The notes: a model not told the origin generated them from the letters alone. Counted from the first letter of the stretch, positions 17,420 through 27,447 are shown. The stretch is 64,000 nt of DNA from CBDBBY01 sp965205055 (GCA_965205055.1 OZ242030.1:1550001-1614000); one strand, 5' to 3'. Translations and numbers: made by a program.

Positions 17420-18142
17420 ATGATCTTCTTTCCGGCCATCGATCTGAAAGACGGAAAATGCGTTCGACTGCTCCGAGGAGAAATGGACAGCGCCGTGGTC
17501 TACAACGACTCCCCGGCGCGCCAAGCCGAGCAGTTCGAACGTCTGGGATGCGAATGGATCCATCTTGTCGACCTCGACGGAGCGACGGAAGGGCGTCCGA
17601 GGAACGCGAAGGCGGTGAAATCAATAATCGATTCAGTCGATGTTCCGTTGCAATTGGGCGGAGGGATACGCGACGAGGACACGATTCGATTCTGGTTCGA
17701 CCAAGGAATTGCGCGAGTCATCCTGGGAACAGCCGCTGCAACAAATCCGAAGATCGTGGAGCGCGCCGCCGCCGACCATCCGGACCGAATCGCCGTCGCG
17801 ATCGATGCTTGGGACGGCAGAGTCAAAACAGCTGGTTGGGCGGAAGATTCAGGTCGGGACGTTCAAGAGTTGGCAGCCTGCTTGGAAAGCGCGGGCGCCG
17901 CGACAATCATTTACACCGATATTGAAAGAGACGGCACGATGACCGGCCCGAATGTCGCGGCGACGGAGAAACTCGCGAATTCCGTGTCGGTGCCGGTGGT
18001 CGCTTCGGGAGGCGTATCTTCTATCGCCGACTTGATCGCGTTGAAGAATTGCGATGCGACACTGCTCGGCGTGATTGCAGGCCGCGCAATCTACAGCGGC
18101 GCGATCGATATCAGCGAGGCGTTGGCGACCCTTGGCGGATGA
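17420..18142 (+). CDS. hisA: ProFAR isomerase (HisA)
   Basis: A 240-aa (beta/alpha)8 barrel isomerase. Phosphate-binding and catalytic signatures are PAIDLKDGKCVRL (catalytic Asp 8), HLVDLDGA, LQLGGGIRD, YTDIERDGTMTGPN (second catalytic Asp) and VVASGGVSS. It lies 18 bp after hisH in the same operon. In Rhodobacteral genomes the next gene is normally hisF; here about 6 kb carrying aceA and a restriction-modification gene intervene. Confidence 0.95.
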   Translation: MIFFPAIDLKDGKCVRLLRGEMDSAVVYNDSPARQAEQFERLGCEWIHLVDLDGATEGRPRNAKAVKSIIDSVDVPLQLGGGIRDEDTIRFWFDQGIARVILGTAAATNPKIVERAAADHPDRIAVAIDAWDGRVKTAGWAEDSGRDVQELAACLESAGAATIIYTDIERDGTMTGPNVAATEKLANSVSVPVVASGGVSSIADLIALKNCDATLLGVIAGRAIYSGAIDISEALATLGG

Positions 18143-18591
18143 CGCCGCAAATCAGGTAAACTTTTCGAGTACTCGCTTCTGAAGGCTCGCCGAGCGCCTG
18201 TCGGCCTCACGGATTCCCGCAGGTCGAGTCCTGCATTTGCTCAAATTGACTGAGCCGGTCTCCCAGTCAAAATTCGCAGGCAACCCAAGGCTCTGCCGCT
18301 GCCAGCAACGATTTTTTCAGGTCCGCTGCCGAGATTCGAAGATTGGAATGCGACTGCCGAAAGCGCCATTCTGGATGCGTTGAACAACGGATTTTCGGAG
18401 CGAAGCAACTGCTGCAAAAATTTGTCGCAGAACTGAAAAAAAAGTCTTGCAAAATTTTAAACCGCCCTCTTATTCTGCGATGCAGCATACGGGTGACGCT
18501 CCGCAGCATACTCGAAATTGTCAGCGTACTTCGGGACATGCGGGGCAGCGCCTCAAACAGCAACCGGCAACCACTACTGATGGAGTATGAC
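18143..18591. promoter_or_regulatory. Long leader/promoter region of aceA
   Basis: About 450 bp without a gene. Two TGCAAA-rich sites occur at about 18411-18425 (CTGCAAAAATTTG) and 18448-18460 (CTTGCAAAATTTT). In some alphaproteobacteria short-chain fatty acid regulators of the ScfR/RamB group bind TTTGCAAA half-sites at glyoxylate and propionate genes. The resemblance is suggestive only. Confidence 0.3.
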
Positions 18592-19899
18592 ATGAGCCGC
18601 GAACAGGAAACGAAGGAACTGGATAAGCAGTGGCAGGAAGACCTCCGCTGGAAAGGCATCGAACGCAGCTACACGGCCGCCGATGTGGTGCGGTTGCGTG
18701 GATCGGTGCAAATTGAATACACCTTGGCACGCCGCGGCGCAGAAAGGCTTTGGAACGCCCTCGATATGCTGCCCTACGTGCACTCGCTTGGAGCGCTAAC
18801 CGGGAACCAAGCAGTACAGATGGCCAAAGCGGGGCTGCCAGCCATCTATCTCTCCGGTTGGCAGGTGGCGGCGGACTCAAACAGCGCAGGCCAGATGTAT
18901 CCTGACCAGAGCCTGTATCCAGCCGACAGCGCGCCCAACTTGGTTCGCGCGATCAACGCCGCTCTCGGACGGGCCGATCAAATTCACCGCGCGGAAGGCG
19001 ATGATTCGATCGACTGGTTCTTGCCCATAATCGCCGATGCGGAATCCGGCTTCGGCGGGGTGCTGAACGCATTCGAACTGATGAAGGACATGATCGATGC
19101 CGGCGCCGCAGGCGTGCATTTCGAGGATCAGCTTTCTTCCGCGAAGAAATGCGGACATATGGGCGGCAAGGTTCTGGTGCCGACTGGCGAAGCGGTCCAG
19201 AAGCTGGCCGCGGCGCGTCTCGCCGCCGACATCTGCGGGGTGCCTACGCTGCTATTGGCACGCACCGATTCGCTCGGCGCCAAATTGATCACCAGCGACA
19301 TTGATTCCAATGACGAGCCCTTCATCACCGGCAAGCGGACTTCGGAAGGTTTCTACGAAGTGAAGTGCGGCATGGAGCAGGCGGTCTCACGCGGGCTTGC
19401 CTACGCCAAATACGCAGATCTGGTATGGTGCGAGACGGCGACACCCGACCTCGGCGAGGCGCGCGAGTTCGCTCAAGCGATCCGAGAGAAATTCCCCGGA
19501 AAACGGCTTGCGTACAACTGTTCGCCGTCGTTCAACTGGCGGGCCAACCTCGACGACGCCACCATCGCTAAATTCCAAGCGGAATTGGGCGAAATGGGCT
19601 ACCGCTACCAGTTCATCACGCTGGCCGGCTTCCACGCCAACAACCACGGGATGTTCAGCCTTGCGAACGGATATCGCGATCGCGGGATGAGCGCTTACGT
19701 CGAACTGCAGGAGGCGGAATTCGCTGCCGAATCGCTCGGCTACACCGCCCACAAGCACCAGCGTGAGGTCGGCGCCGGTTACTTCGACGCGGTCACTCAA
19801 GCGGTCACCGGCGGCAAGAGCTCGATTACGGCTCTGTCCGGTTCGACCGAAGAAGAGCAGTTCGAGGCTCCGGCCGAAGAGCATCGAATCGCCGCCTGA
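18592..19899 (+). CDS. aceA: Isocitrate lyase
   Basis: A 435-aa glyoxylate-shunt enzyme splitting isocitrate to glyoxylate and succinate. The catalytic KKCGH motif is at 185-189, the substrate-binding segment IIADAESGFGG is upstream, and YNCSPSFNW is the conserved SPSFNW region. The C-terminal GVGAGYFD-type tail reads REVGAGYFDAVTQAV. ATG 18592 has GGAG nearby; an in-frame ATG lies 12 nt upstream and a longer frame to 18343 is not credible. It is followed by a strong terminator. With prpE later in the window it suggests use of acetate and propionate, though malate synthase is not present here. Confidence 0.95.
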   Translation: MSREQETKELDKQWQEDLRWKGIERSYTAADVVRLRGSVQIEYTLARRGAERLWNALDMLPYVHSLGALTGNQAVQMAKAGLPAIYLSGWQVAADSNSAGQMYPDQSLYPADSAPNLVRAINAALGRADQIHRAEGDDSIDWFLPIIADAESGFGGVLNAFELMKDMIDAGAAGVHFEDQLSSAKKCGHMGGKVLVPTGEAVQKLAAARLAADICGVPTLLLARTDSLGAKLITSDIDSNDEPFITGKRTSEGFYEVKCGMEQAVSRGLAYAKYADLVWCETATPDLGEAREFAQAIREKFPGKRLAYNCSPSFNWRANLDDATIAKFQAELGEMGYRYQFITLAGFHANNHGMFSLANGYRDRGMSAYVELQEAEFAAESLGYTAHKHQREVGAGYFDAVTQAVTGGKSSITALSGSTEEEQFEAPAEEHRIAA

Positions 19900-19940
19900 C
19901 AAGCTGCAGCGCCCTCCCCGACATTCGTCGAGGGATATCC

Positions 19941-20157
19941 CGCTGCCGCAGCTTTGAAATCCACCGCCTTCCCGGCATCCGGGAAGGCGGTTTTTTTATA
20001 CCGCGCGGCGCGACTCGGCATCATCGCGGGCCGCAGGTTTCCGGCATGGCGGTCGGGTTCAGCCAAATATCAACGGCATAAGTTGTCGAGTCGCCGGATA
20101 TTGGCGCGCATGCCGCCCAAGTCGTTTGCGGCGGATCGGTTTTCAATTCCCATTGCC
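19941..20157 (+). repeat. Diverged direct repeat flanking the MmeI-like gene, copy 1
   Basis: About 217 bp matching 23846-24064 along its length: CGCTGCCGCAGCT at the left, a terminator-like hairpin, GGCGCGACTCGGCATCATCG (versus GGCGCGACTCGACATCATCC), GTCGAGTCG, and TTTTCAATTCCCAT at the right. The copies are diverged with small indels. Confidence 0.7.
19964..19997 (+). terminator. Rho-independent terminator of aceA
   Basis: Stem CCGCCTTCCCGG / CCGGGAAGGCGG with a short CAT loop, followed by TTTTTTT at 19991-19997, 65 bp after the aceA stop. The matching hairpin at 23870-23898 has lost the T-run. Confidence 0.9.
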
Positions 20158-20839
20158 GAGTGCAGCGGGTGCATCCCTTTATTCCGGGTCAGCGTGCGTC
20201 TTCCCCTCTCCGGCGTCGCCCGAATTCGGTGTTTCAACGGTTGCAAGCGGAACCTTCACGTCCCGGCATGAAGTGGCCCCGGCGCGGTTGTCGCAGACCC
20301 GCGAACGGCGAGCACCGCGCATCCCGGCACGGGCAGTCGAGGCAAAATGACCTAAAATAACGGGATGCACCTTTGCGAGTCAGCATGCTTGACGAAAGGA
20401 GTCTTAAGTGGAATTTGCAGCTGCAAGGAACTGTCCAAATCCATGAATCGGGGAATGCGCAATTCAGCAGTCAACCACGGCCGAACAAGAGCAGGCGTTT
20501 GAAACGAGTGATTTCAAAGATGGTCTTTGGAGGACTTCCAGCATGTTGCGTTCAGACGCCCGATCCGCCGTCAGGCGAAGCGAAAACAAGACTGTTTGCC
20601 CATCGTGATCCATTTGGTTTCAATAGGCAGCTATCAGTTGGTTTTCTTGGCAAACCGCTGAATCCGATTGCGTCGCCGTCCCCCGAACGGCTGCATTGCG
20701 CCCAAACTGGCCTACCGTCCGGACCGCAGCCTGCGTTCCAAGATGAATTGCCGCATTGTTCGACGATCCTGTTGCGAAATCGCGCGATTGAACCCGCGCT
20801 GGGCTGTTCTGCAACGGAAGGCAGAACGGACGCGTCCTG
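20158..20839. other. Intergenic before the restriction-modification gene
   Basis: About 680 bp with no gene I can support; frames of 60-155 codons overlap on both strands without recognisable family. It must carry the promoter of the 936-codon gene. Confidence 0.35.
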
Positions 20840-23650
20840 ATGCGGCTTTCATGGAACGAGATACGCGCGCGAGCGGCAAGGTTTGCCGAGGACTGGAAGG
20901 ACGCTGCTTACGAAAAGGGCGAAACGCAGAGCTTCTACAACGATTTCTTCAACGTCTTCGGCGTTCAGCGACGGACCGTTGCCAGCTACGAGCAACATGT
21001 AAACATGCTGGACAACCAGCATGGTTTCATCGATCTGTTCTGGCGGGGAGTATTGCTTGTAGAGCAGAAAAGCGCTGGAAGAGACCTGATTGCCGCGCGA
21101 AACCAAGCCATGGCCTATTTCGATGCCATTCCGGAGCGCGACAGGCCGCGGTACATCCTGACAAGCGACTTCCAAAGTTTCGAGCTTTTGGATCTGGATG
21201 AACGTGAGGAGGCACGCTTCACCCTTTCCGAGTTCCCGGAACACGTGGACAAATTCGGGTTCATACTCGGAGTCCAGCCGGTATCATTCCGCGATCAAGA
21301 TCCAGCCAATGTGGAAGCTTCCGAACTGGTCGGCAAGCTGCACGACGAACTCGCCGAAACCGGATATTCGGGACACGATTTGGAACGCTTTCTTGTCAGG
21401 ATCGTGTTTTGCCTCTTCGGCGACGACACGGGAATTTTCGAGCCGCGCGACATCTTTCTGGACTTCATCGAATCAAGAACCTCGCCGGACGGAGCGGATT
21501 TGGGGCCGTGGCTTTCGCAAATCTTCCAAATCCTGAACACGCCGGAAAACGAAAGGCTCGCAATTCTTGACGAGGATCTGGCGAGATTCCCGTATGTCAA
21601 CGGCGAGCTTTTCAAAGACCAGCTCAGGATTCCTGCGTTCAACTCGGAAATGCGCGAGACGCTTCTGGAATGCTGCCGCTTCAACTGGTCGGGAATTTCA
21701 CCGGCAATATTCGGCGCCCTGTTTCAGTCCGTTCTTGATCGGAAGGAGCGAAGAGAGCAAGGGGCGCACTACACGACAGAAAAGAATATCCTCAAGGTCA
21801 TTCAGCCATTGTTTCTGGATGACCTGCGCACGGACTTCGAGCGAATTCGATCAAGAAAAACTGGGCGCGCATCTGTGCTGAGGACGTTCCAAGAGAAATT
21901 GAGCGGGCTGAAGTTTTTCGACCCTGCCTGCGGCTGCGGCAATTTCCTCATCATTGCGTACCGGGAGCTAAGGCTGCTGGAACTGGATGTGCTCAAGGAA
22001 TTGCATGCCGCCGAGCGCGACGCCGGTGCCCGGGTCTTGGACGTCGGCCTGCTGTCGAAGGTGAATGTCGATCAGTTCTACGGCATCGAGATTGGCGAGT
22101 TTCCGGTCCGGATCGCGGAAACGGCGATGTGGATGATGGACCACATCATGAACAATCGGCTGAGTCTCGAGTTTGGGGAGGCGTACTCGCGCATTCCGCT
22201 TGAGGTTTCGCCCACGATAAAATGCGCAGATGCGCTTGAAGTCGATTGGGCGGAGTTGCTTCCTCCGGAGGAATGCTCGTACGTTTTCGGAAATCCGCCG
22301 TTCGTAGGAGCAAAATTTCAGTCCAAAGCTCAGAGGAACCAAGTAAAGCGGATCGCTTCGCTGGGCAAATCCGGCGGAACGCTGGACTACGTCGCCGCGT
22401 GGTTCATTCTGGCCGGCGCCTATGTCAGGAATCACGAGGTTCGGATCGGGTTTGTTGCGACCAATTCAATTACCCAAGGAGAACAAGTTGCACAGCTTTG
22501 GCCGTTGATATTTGAGCGTCACGGTCTCGAAATCCATTTTGCGCACCGCACGTTCGCGTGGGGCTCGGATGCGAGAGGCAAAGCGCACGTGCATGTCGTA
22601 ATCGTCGGACTCGACAAACGACGGGGCGAGAAAACTAAAAAACGCCTCTTCAATTACTCGAATTTGAATGCAGACCCGGTGGAATCGGAGCACACGACTC
22701 TATCGCCTTATCTCACCGGCGCCGATACGATTTCCAATCCGTTTCTGACCGTCAATGCGGAAAGTAATCCGATCAATGGATTTCGAAGACTGATCATTGG
22801 ATCCAAACCCATTGATGGCGGCAACTATATACTCGGTGAAAGCGAGCGGCGAGAATTGCTTGAATCCGAATCGGAGGCAGCTGAATTCATCCGCCCGTAT
22901 GTTGGCGCGTGGGAGTTTCTGCAAAACAAGCAGCGCTGGATAATTTCGCTGCACGATGCGAGACCGGAGCAAATTGACCGAATGCCGAAAATTAAGGCGA
23001 TGGTCGCCTCGGTTCGGCAATTCAGAATGGAAAGCAAAAGCGCCCCTACGCTCAAACTGGCCGAGACGCCCACGCTGTATCATGTAAACGTCATTCCCAA
23101 TTCCGCATTCCTCGTTATTCCCAAAGTGAGTTCTGAGCGCCGCGAGTACGTGCCTATCGGATGGCTTGAGCCGCCCGTGATCCCGAGTGATTTGGTTCAC
23201 GTGTTGGAGAACGCGTCGCATATTGAATTCGCACTGCTGACATCGACGATGCACATGTCGTGGATGAGGAATATCGGTGGTCGACTAGAAAGCAGATTCC
23301 GCTACTCAATCGGCTTGGTGTACAATACGTTTCCAGCGCCGCCTGGATATCCCGACAGCTTGAATCGTCCGACATTGGAGCGTGCTGCAAAATCCGTTCT
23401 GAAGGCCCGCGCGGATTTTCCAGATGCAAGTCTCGCAAATCTTTACGATCCCGACATCATGCCCCCAAAGCTGAGACAGGCGCACAATGAATTGGATCGG
23501 GAGGTCGACAAGCTTTATAGACGCACCGGGTTCGGATCGGATCGAGAAAGATTCGAACACCTGCTTGCGCTGTACGAAAGAATGAAAGCCCCGTTCCCGC
23601 AAGTGGCTCGGAAGGATCGCCGGAAATCTGGAGCAAAATCCGGCAAGTAG
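20840..23650 (+). CDS. MmeI-like type IIL restriction-modification enzyme (single chain)
   Basis: A 936-aa protein, close to the size of MmeI (919 aa). Domain order: N-terminal nuclease with D65 ... E75-Q-K77 (IDLFWRGVLLVEQKS), a helical connector, a gamma-class N6-adenine methyltransferase with motif I FFDPACGCGNFLI at about 357 and motif IV GNPPF at about 484, a target-recognition region (about 620-830), and a C-terminal helical domain. Such enzymes use one target domain for both cutting and methylation, so no separate methylase gene is needed. It starts at ATG 20840 with a weak ribosome site. It is inserted between aceA and hisF and flanked by diverged direct repeats, consistent with acquisition as a defence cargo. 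No frameshift or lost catalytic residue is seen, so it may be active. Confidence 0.9.
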   Translation: MRLSWNEIRARAARFAEDWKDAAYEKGETQSFYNDFFNVFGVQRRTVASYEQHVNMLDNQHGFIDLFWRGVLLVEQKSAGRDLIAARNQAMAYFDAIPERDRPRYILTSDFQSFELLDLDEREEARFTLSEFPEHVDKFGFILGVQPVSFRDQDPANVEASELVGKLHDELAETGYSGHDLERFLVRIVFCLFGDDTGIFEPRDIFLDFIESRTSPDGADLGPWLSQIFQILNTPENERLAILDEDLARFPYVNGELFKDQLRIPAFNSEMRETLLECCRFNWSGISPAIFGALFQSVLDRKERREQGAHYTTEKNILKVIQPLFLDDLRTDFERIRSRKTGRASVLRTFQEKLSGLKFFDPACGCGNFLIIAYRELRLLELDVLKELHAAERDAGARVLDVGLLSKVNVDQFYGIEIGEFPVRIAETAMWMMDHIMNNRLSLEFGEAYSRIPLEVSPTIKCADALEVDWAELLPPEECSYVFGNPPFVGAKFQSKAQRNQVKRIASLGKSGGTLDYVAAWFILAGAYVRNHEVRIGFVATNSITQGEQVAQLWPLIFERHGLEIHFAHRTFAWGSDARGKAHVHVVIVGLDKRRGEKTKKRLFNYSNLNADPVESEHTTLSPYLTGADTISNPFLTVNAESNPINGFRRLIIGSKPIDGGNYILGESERRELLESESEAAEFIRPYVGAWEFLQNKQRWIISLHDARPEQIDRMPKIKAMVASVRQFRMESKSAPTLKLAETPTLYHVNVIPNSAFLVIPKVSSERREYVPIGWLEPPVIPSDLVHVLENASHIEFALLTSTMHMSWMRNIGGRLESRFRYSIGLVYNTFPAPPGYPDSLNRPTLERAAKSVLKARADFPDASLANLYDPDIMPPKLRQAHNELDREVDKLYRRTGFGSDRERFEHLLALYERMKAPFPQVARKDRRKSGAKSGK

Positions 23651-23845
23651 TGACTTTTGCATTTCTGCAATCGGAGATGAGAGCGCAATCTTAGTTTTAG
23701 CTGCTCAAACGCCGCTGGCTTCAGTCAGAACTTCGACCGCTTCAACGGTGCCTTGCCCTTCCTCTCTGCTGCCGTGCAATGCTCTTTGGGCGCCGTCGAG
23801 TCAGCGAGACTATCGACAATCCTTGCTTGCCTCGCTTGCTTCCCG

Positions 23846-24064
23846 CGCTGCCGCAGCTGCGAAATCTGCCCGCCCTGCCGGCTTCCGGGAGGGCGGTTTC
23901 GCATATTTCAATACGGCGCGACTCGACATCATCCCGGGTCGTTGCGTCTGCGGCAGCATGGTTAACTTCAGCGAGTCATTGACGCTATTTGCTGTCGAAT
24001 CGACAAATTTTGGCGCGAATGCCGTCCAGGTCGCGACGGAGCAGTTTTCAATTCCCATCGCCCG
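23846..24064 (+). repeat. Diverged direct repeat flanking the MmeI-like gene, copy 2
   Basis: Partner of 19941-20157. It contains a degenerate copy of the aceA-type terminator (CCGCCCTGCCGG / CCGGGAGGGCGG followed by TTTCG) and ends 46 bp before hisF. Confidence 0.7.
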
Positions 24065-24109
24065 CGCTAAGTGCTTAACAGGCTAAGTTTCCTCGCCAAG
24101 GATTGCGAA

Positions 24110-24871
24110 ATGCTCAAGGTCCGGGTCATACCCTGCCTAGATGTCAAGGACGGGCGCGTCGTGAAAGGCGTGAATTTCGTCAACCTGGTCGACGCGGGAG
24201 ACCCCGTCGAAGCAGCTGCGAAGTACGACGAGGCCGGGGCCGATGAGCTTTGCTTTCTTGACATCGCCGCGACGCACGAGAACCGCGGAACCATTCTCGA
24301 TGTAGCATCCCGCACGGCAGAGCGATGCTTCATGCCTCTCACGGTCGGCGGTGGCGTGCGTTCGCCTGAAGACGCGATGGCTCTCTTGCGCGCCGGAGCC
24401 GACAAAGTATCCCTGAATTCAGCGGCCGTAGCCGACCCGGATGTCGTGGCGCGCTCGGCCAATCGGTTCGGCACGCAGTGCATAGTCGTCGCAATCGACG
24501 CTCGATCGGTTGCCGCTGGGCGATGGGAAATATACACTCATGGAGGACGACGGCCTACGGGAATCGATGCCGTTGAGTTTGCAAAAGAAATGGAGCGCAA
24601 GGGCGCGGGAGAAATTTTGCTCACGAGCATGGACGCTGACGGCACCAAAGCCGGTTTCGATATTCCGCTCACTCGAGCCGTTTCGGATGCGGTGAATATT
24701 CCGGTGATTGCGTCCGGCGGCGCGGGCGAACTGGGCCACTTCGTCACCGGAGTTGCCGAGGGACGAGCCTCAGCTGTTTTGGCGGCATCCGTGTTTCATT
24801 TCGGCCAGTTCTCGATTGGCGGGGTCAAGGAGCATATGCTGAACGCCGGTATCCCGGTGAGGCTGCAATGA
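24110..24871 (+). CDS. hisF: Imidazole glycerol phosphate synthase, cyclase subunit
   Basis: A 253-aa (beta/alpha)8 barrel that closes the imidazole ring using ammonia from HisH. Motifs are PCLDVKDGRVVKGVNF (catalytic Asp 11), LTVGGGVRS, VVAIDAR (second catalytic Asp) and LLTSMDADGTKAGFD, VIASGGAG. ATG 24110 is preceded by AAGGA 7 nt upstream; an upstream in-frame start at 24071 has none. It overlaps hisE by ATGA. Confidence 0.95.
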   Translation: MLKVRVIPCLDVKDGRVVKGVNFVNLVDAGDPVEAAAKYDEAGADELCFLDIAATHENRGTILDVASRTAERCFMPLTVGGGVRSPEDAMALLRAGADKVSLNSAAVADPDVVARSANRFGTQCIVVAIDARSVAAGRWEIYTHGGRRPTGIDAVEFAKEMERKGAGEILLTSMDADGTKAGFDIPLTRAVSDAVNIPVIASGGAGELGHFVTGVAEGRASAVLAASVFHFGQFSIGGVKEHMLNAGIPVRLQ

Positions 24872-25182
24872 ACGTTCTGCAGCAGTTGGCCAAAGTCGTG
24901 CGCGAGCGCAGGCATGCCGACCCGCAACACTCCTGGACCGCGAAGCTGCTTCAAGACGGCCGACAGCATTGCGCCAAGAAATTCGGCGAGGAAGCGGTTG
25001 AAGCCGTCATCGCCGGCGCTGCAGGAGACAGGGAAGCGCTAATTTCGGAATCCGCAGATACGTTGTTTCACTTGCTTGTCCTTCTCGAAGTCAACGATGC
25101 TACGATCCAAGAAGTGCTTGACGAGTTGGATCTGCGGCAAGGGGTGTCGGGAATCGACGAAAAAAAATCGCGCAGCACTTGA
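24868..25182 (+). CDS. hisE: Phosphoribosyl-ATP diphosphatase
   Basis: A 104-aa all-helical MazG-like pyrophosphatase acting on PR-ATP in the second step of histidine synthesis. The metal-binding signature is KKFGEEAVEAVIAG ... ESADTLFHLLVLLE. The start ATG overlaps the hisF stop by four bases, so translation is coupled. The his cluster ends here; hisI, hisG and hisD are not in the window. A repeat-rich mobile zone follows immediately. Confidence 0.95.
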   Translation: MNVLQQLAKVVRERRHADPQHSWTAKLLQDGRQHCAKKFGEEAVEAVIAGAAGDREALISESADTLFHLLVLLEVNDATIQEVLDELDLRQGVSGIDEKKSRST

Positions 25183-25277
25183 TTTGGCGCATCCCATTTT
25201 CTTTGTATTGAGAGGGACGAGGTTCAACTGGTCGATAGCGGGGCCAATGCTCTGCTTATTATCAAATGCTGAACCCT

Positions 25278-25983
25278 TGGGTGCGTTTCATGTTTTTTGG
25301 TCAAGCGGCAGCGGCTTTACGAGCCCTCCATTCGAGGAAGTCAGGCCAACGCGTGTTTTCGAGGGAGCATTTGACGGCGAGCAGGGCGTTGGCACCCGCT
25401 TTCGATCAGCGGTACCCGGCTCCTTTGATTTGGCTGCCGACGGTCTGCTTGCAGGCGCTTTCCACGACGCCGGATACGACCGGCAATCCGCGCTTCCTGT
25501 AGAGATCGTATTGCATTCGGACCTTGTTGGCCTCGTAGGTGCGAGTGCAGGTCGCGACCGCTTCAAACCGGCGGTACGCTTCAGGTCGGCAATAACTTCA
25601 TCGACTTGACCTGTGTTCAGCCGCTCCTTGATCGTCTTTATCCAATCCTTCTGTTTGCTCTCGCCCGGCGTCACGGCTTCCACAGCGACGTCCACATGTT
25701 GGAGGGCACGGTACAAGTCGAGGATGAAGGTCACATTCCGTCCGACGAGAATCTCCTCGTCTGCCATGCGGATCCAAGGCGCACCGTCGGACAGCACCAC
25801 CACTTCCTCGGCCTCAAACACGCGGTTCCAGAGCACGACCTGCCGCAGGCGAGTGCCGAACTGAGATCCGGCCGATGACGCCCGCCGCTCTCGTGTCTCC
25901 GGTGGCCTATCGTCGCCGCGGAAGTCGGCGTCGAGCGCGACCACTCCTCGTGGGAACGCTTTTGGACGCCTAAATGGGGTCAT
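25278..25983 (-). pseudogene. ISKra4-family transposase remnant
   Basis: The minus strand carries the C-terminal two thirds of an ISKra4-type transposase: VVALDADFRGDD, RLRQVVLWNRVFEAEEVVVLSDGAPWIR (DDE-type Asp) and FILDLYRALQHVDV. Then the frame is lost near 25590: the conserved GLPVGSGIVESACK region appears only in a shifted frame. The 3' end is a terminal sequence GGGTGCGTTTCATG at 25278. A second solo end, GCATCCCATTTTCTTTG, lies at 25186-25202 just after hisE. The N-terminal domain is missing. Confidence 0.75.
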
Positions 25984-26387
25984 GATTAGATGCTTATTGA
26001 CAATCGGCGGCGTGACCGTGTGTAAGCGATCAACGGCTCGTCGAGGGGCCCGTCAAGCACAGCGCGGCAAGGTCTGGTCTTGAACAAAGAGCGGAGCCCC
26101 TCGACGAGCCAGTCCGGGTGGTGCATGAAGTTGGAAATGGTCTTCTTGCGGATGCGCTTTCCTTCGCGCCAGTGGCGGCGGAGAAGGACGGTCGGCCGCC
26201 CAGATTCTGCAAGCCAAGGGAACCGGCTATCAGAACCTGAATCTTTGTACAATAGGAAAAATGAAAAAGCTAAAAAACTCATGGGCATATTTTGACAGGT
26301 CTAAATCTGGATTATTCATAATTAATCATTATTAAACAATATATTAAGAGAAAGATTGGCCGATTTTAGCCCGTGAAGTTCAGTTTA
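25984..26387. other. Mobile-zone filler left of IS630
   Basis: Minus-strand coding traces to about 26220, then AT-rich sequence (26224-26385) with no gene. It ends at the IS630 insertion target TA (26386-26387). Confidence 0.35.
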
Positions 26388-27447
26388 GAGCGGTTTTCGT
26401 TTAGTTGGAATCGTACCACTTAGGGATTCTCTTTTCTGTCGGGATGAGGTTTATGCCTCTAGTTTCAAGACAGAGGATGGATGGATGCCGAGACCTTATC
26501 CGGACGATTTGCGGATGTGCGCGGTCGAGAAGGTGCTGGCGGGGGAAAGCCGCTGCGGTGTTGCGAAGCAGATCGGCGTGGCCGTTTCGACCGTGATCAA
26601 ATGGGTTCAGCTATATTTGGAAACGGGATCGGTCAGCCCGCGCCGGATGGGCGGATGCCGCAAGCGGAAGCTGGAGGGCCGTCAGACCTGGATCCTGGAG
26701 CGGATCAAAGACTGTCCGGCGATCACCTTGGCGGGGCTGCAGGGTTTGCTTCGCGAACTGGACGTCTCGGCGAGCGTCGCCGCGATCTGGCGCTTTCTGC
26801 GATCCTGCGGCCTCACCCGCAAGAAGCCGGCGCCGGCGGCCGACGAGCGGAACCGCCCGGATGTGGAGCGCCGCCGCAAGCGGTGGAAGCGCTATCAGGA
26901 CAAGGCGGATTCGCGCAAGCTGGTCTTCATCGACGAGACCGGGACGAAGACCAACATGTCGCCCAGATTCGGCTGGGGTCCCAAGGGAGAGAGGGTGCGC
27001 GGCTGGGCTCCCTTCGGCCATTGGGGGACCTCGACATTCATCGCCGCTCTGCGGCACGACCGGATCGACGCCCCCTGGGTCCTGGACGGACCGGTCAACG
27101 GCGACGCCTTCCTGCTTTATGTCGAAACGCAACTGGTCCCGACGCTCAGCCGAGGCGACATCGTCATCATGGACAACCTCGGCAGCCACAAGACCAGAGC
27201 GGTGCGCGCGGCGATCCGAGACGCAGGCGCCCACCTGCTGTTCCTTCCGCCCTGCAGTCCCGATCTCAACCCGATCGAGCAGGTGTTCGCCAAACTCAAG
27301 CACTTCCTGCGCAAGGACCAGCCGCGAACTCGGGGCGATCTCTGGAAAAACATCGGCTTAATCCTGAAGAGATTCGAACCCGAAGAATGCGCCAACTATC
27401 TCGCGAACTCAGGATATGGAGTACTTCAAACTAAACGAAAAACGCTC
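26388..27447 (+). mobile_element. IS630-family insertion sequence, apparently complete
   Basis: 1060 bp between terminal inverted repeats (left GAGCGGTTTTCGTTTAGTT, right complement GAGCGTTTTTCGTTTAGTT) with the IS630-typical TA duplication at 26386-26387 and 27448-27449. It contains one intact transposase. Confidence 0.9.

Noticed and set aside
26481..27434. Second long plus-strand frame over the IS630 transposase
   Set aside because: It is a GC-rich shadow; the DDE motifs and helix-turn-helix are in the 26485 frame.
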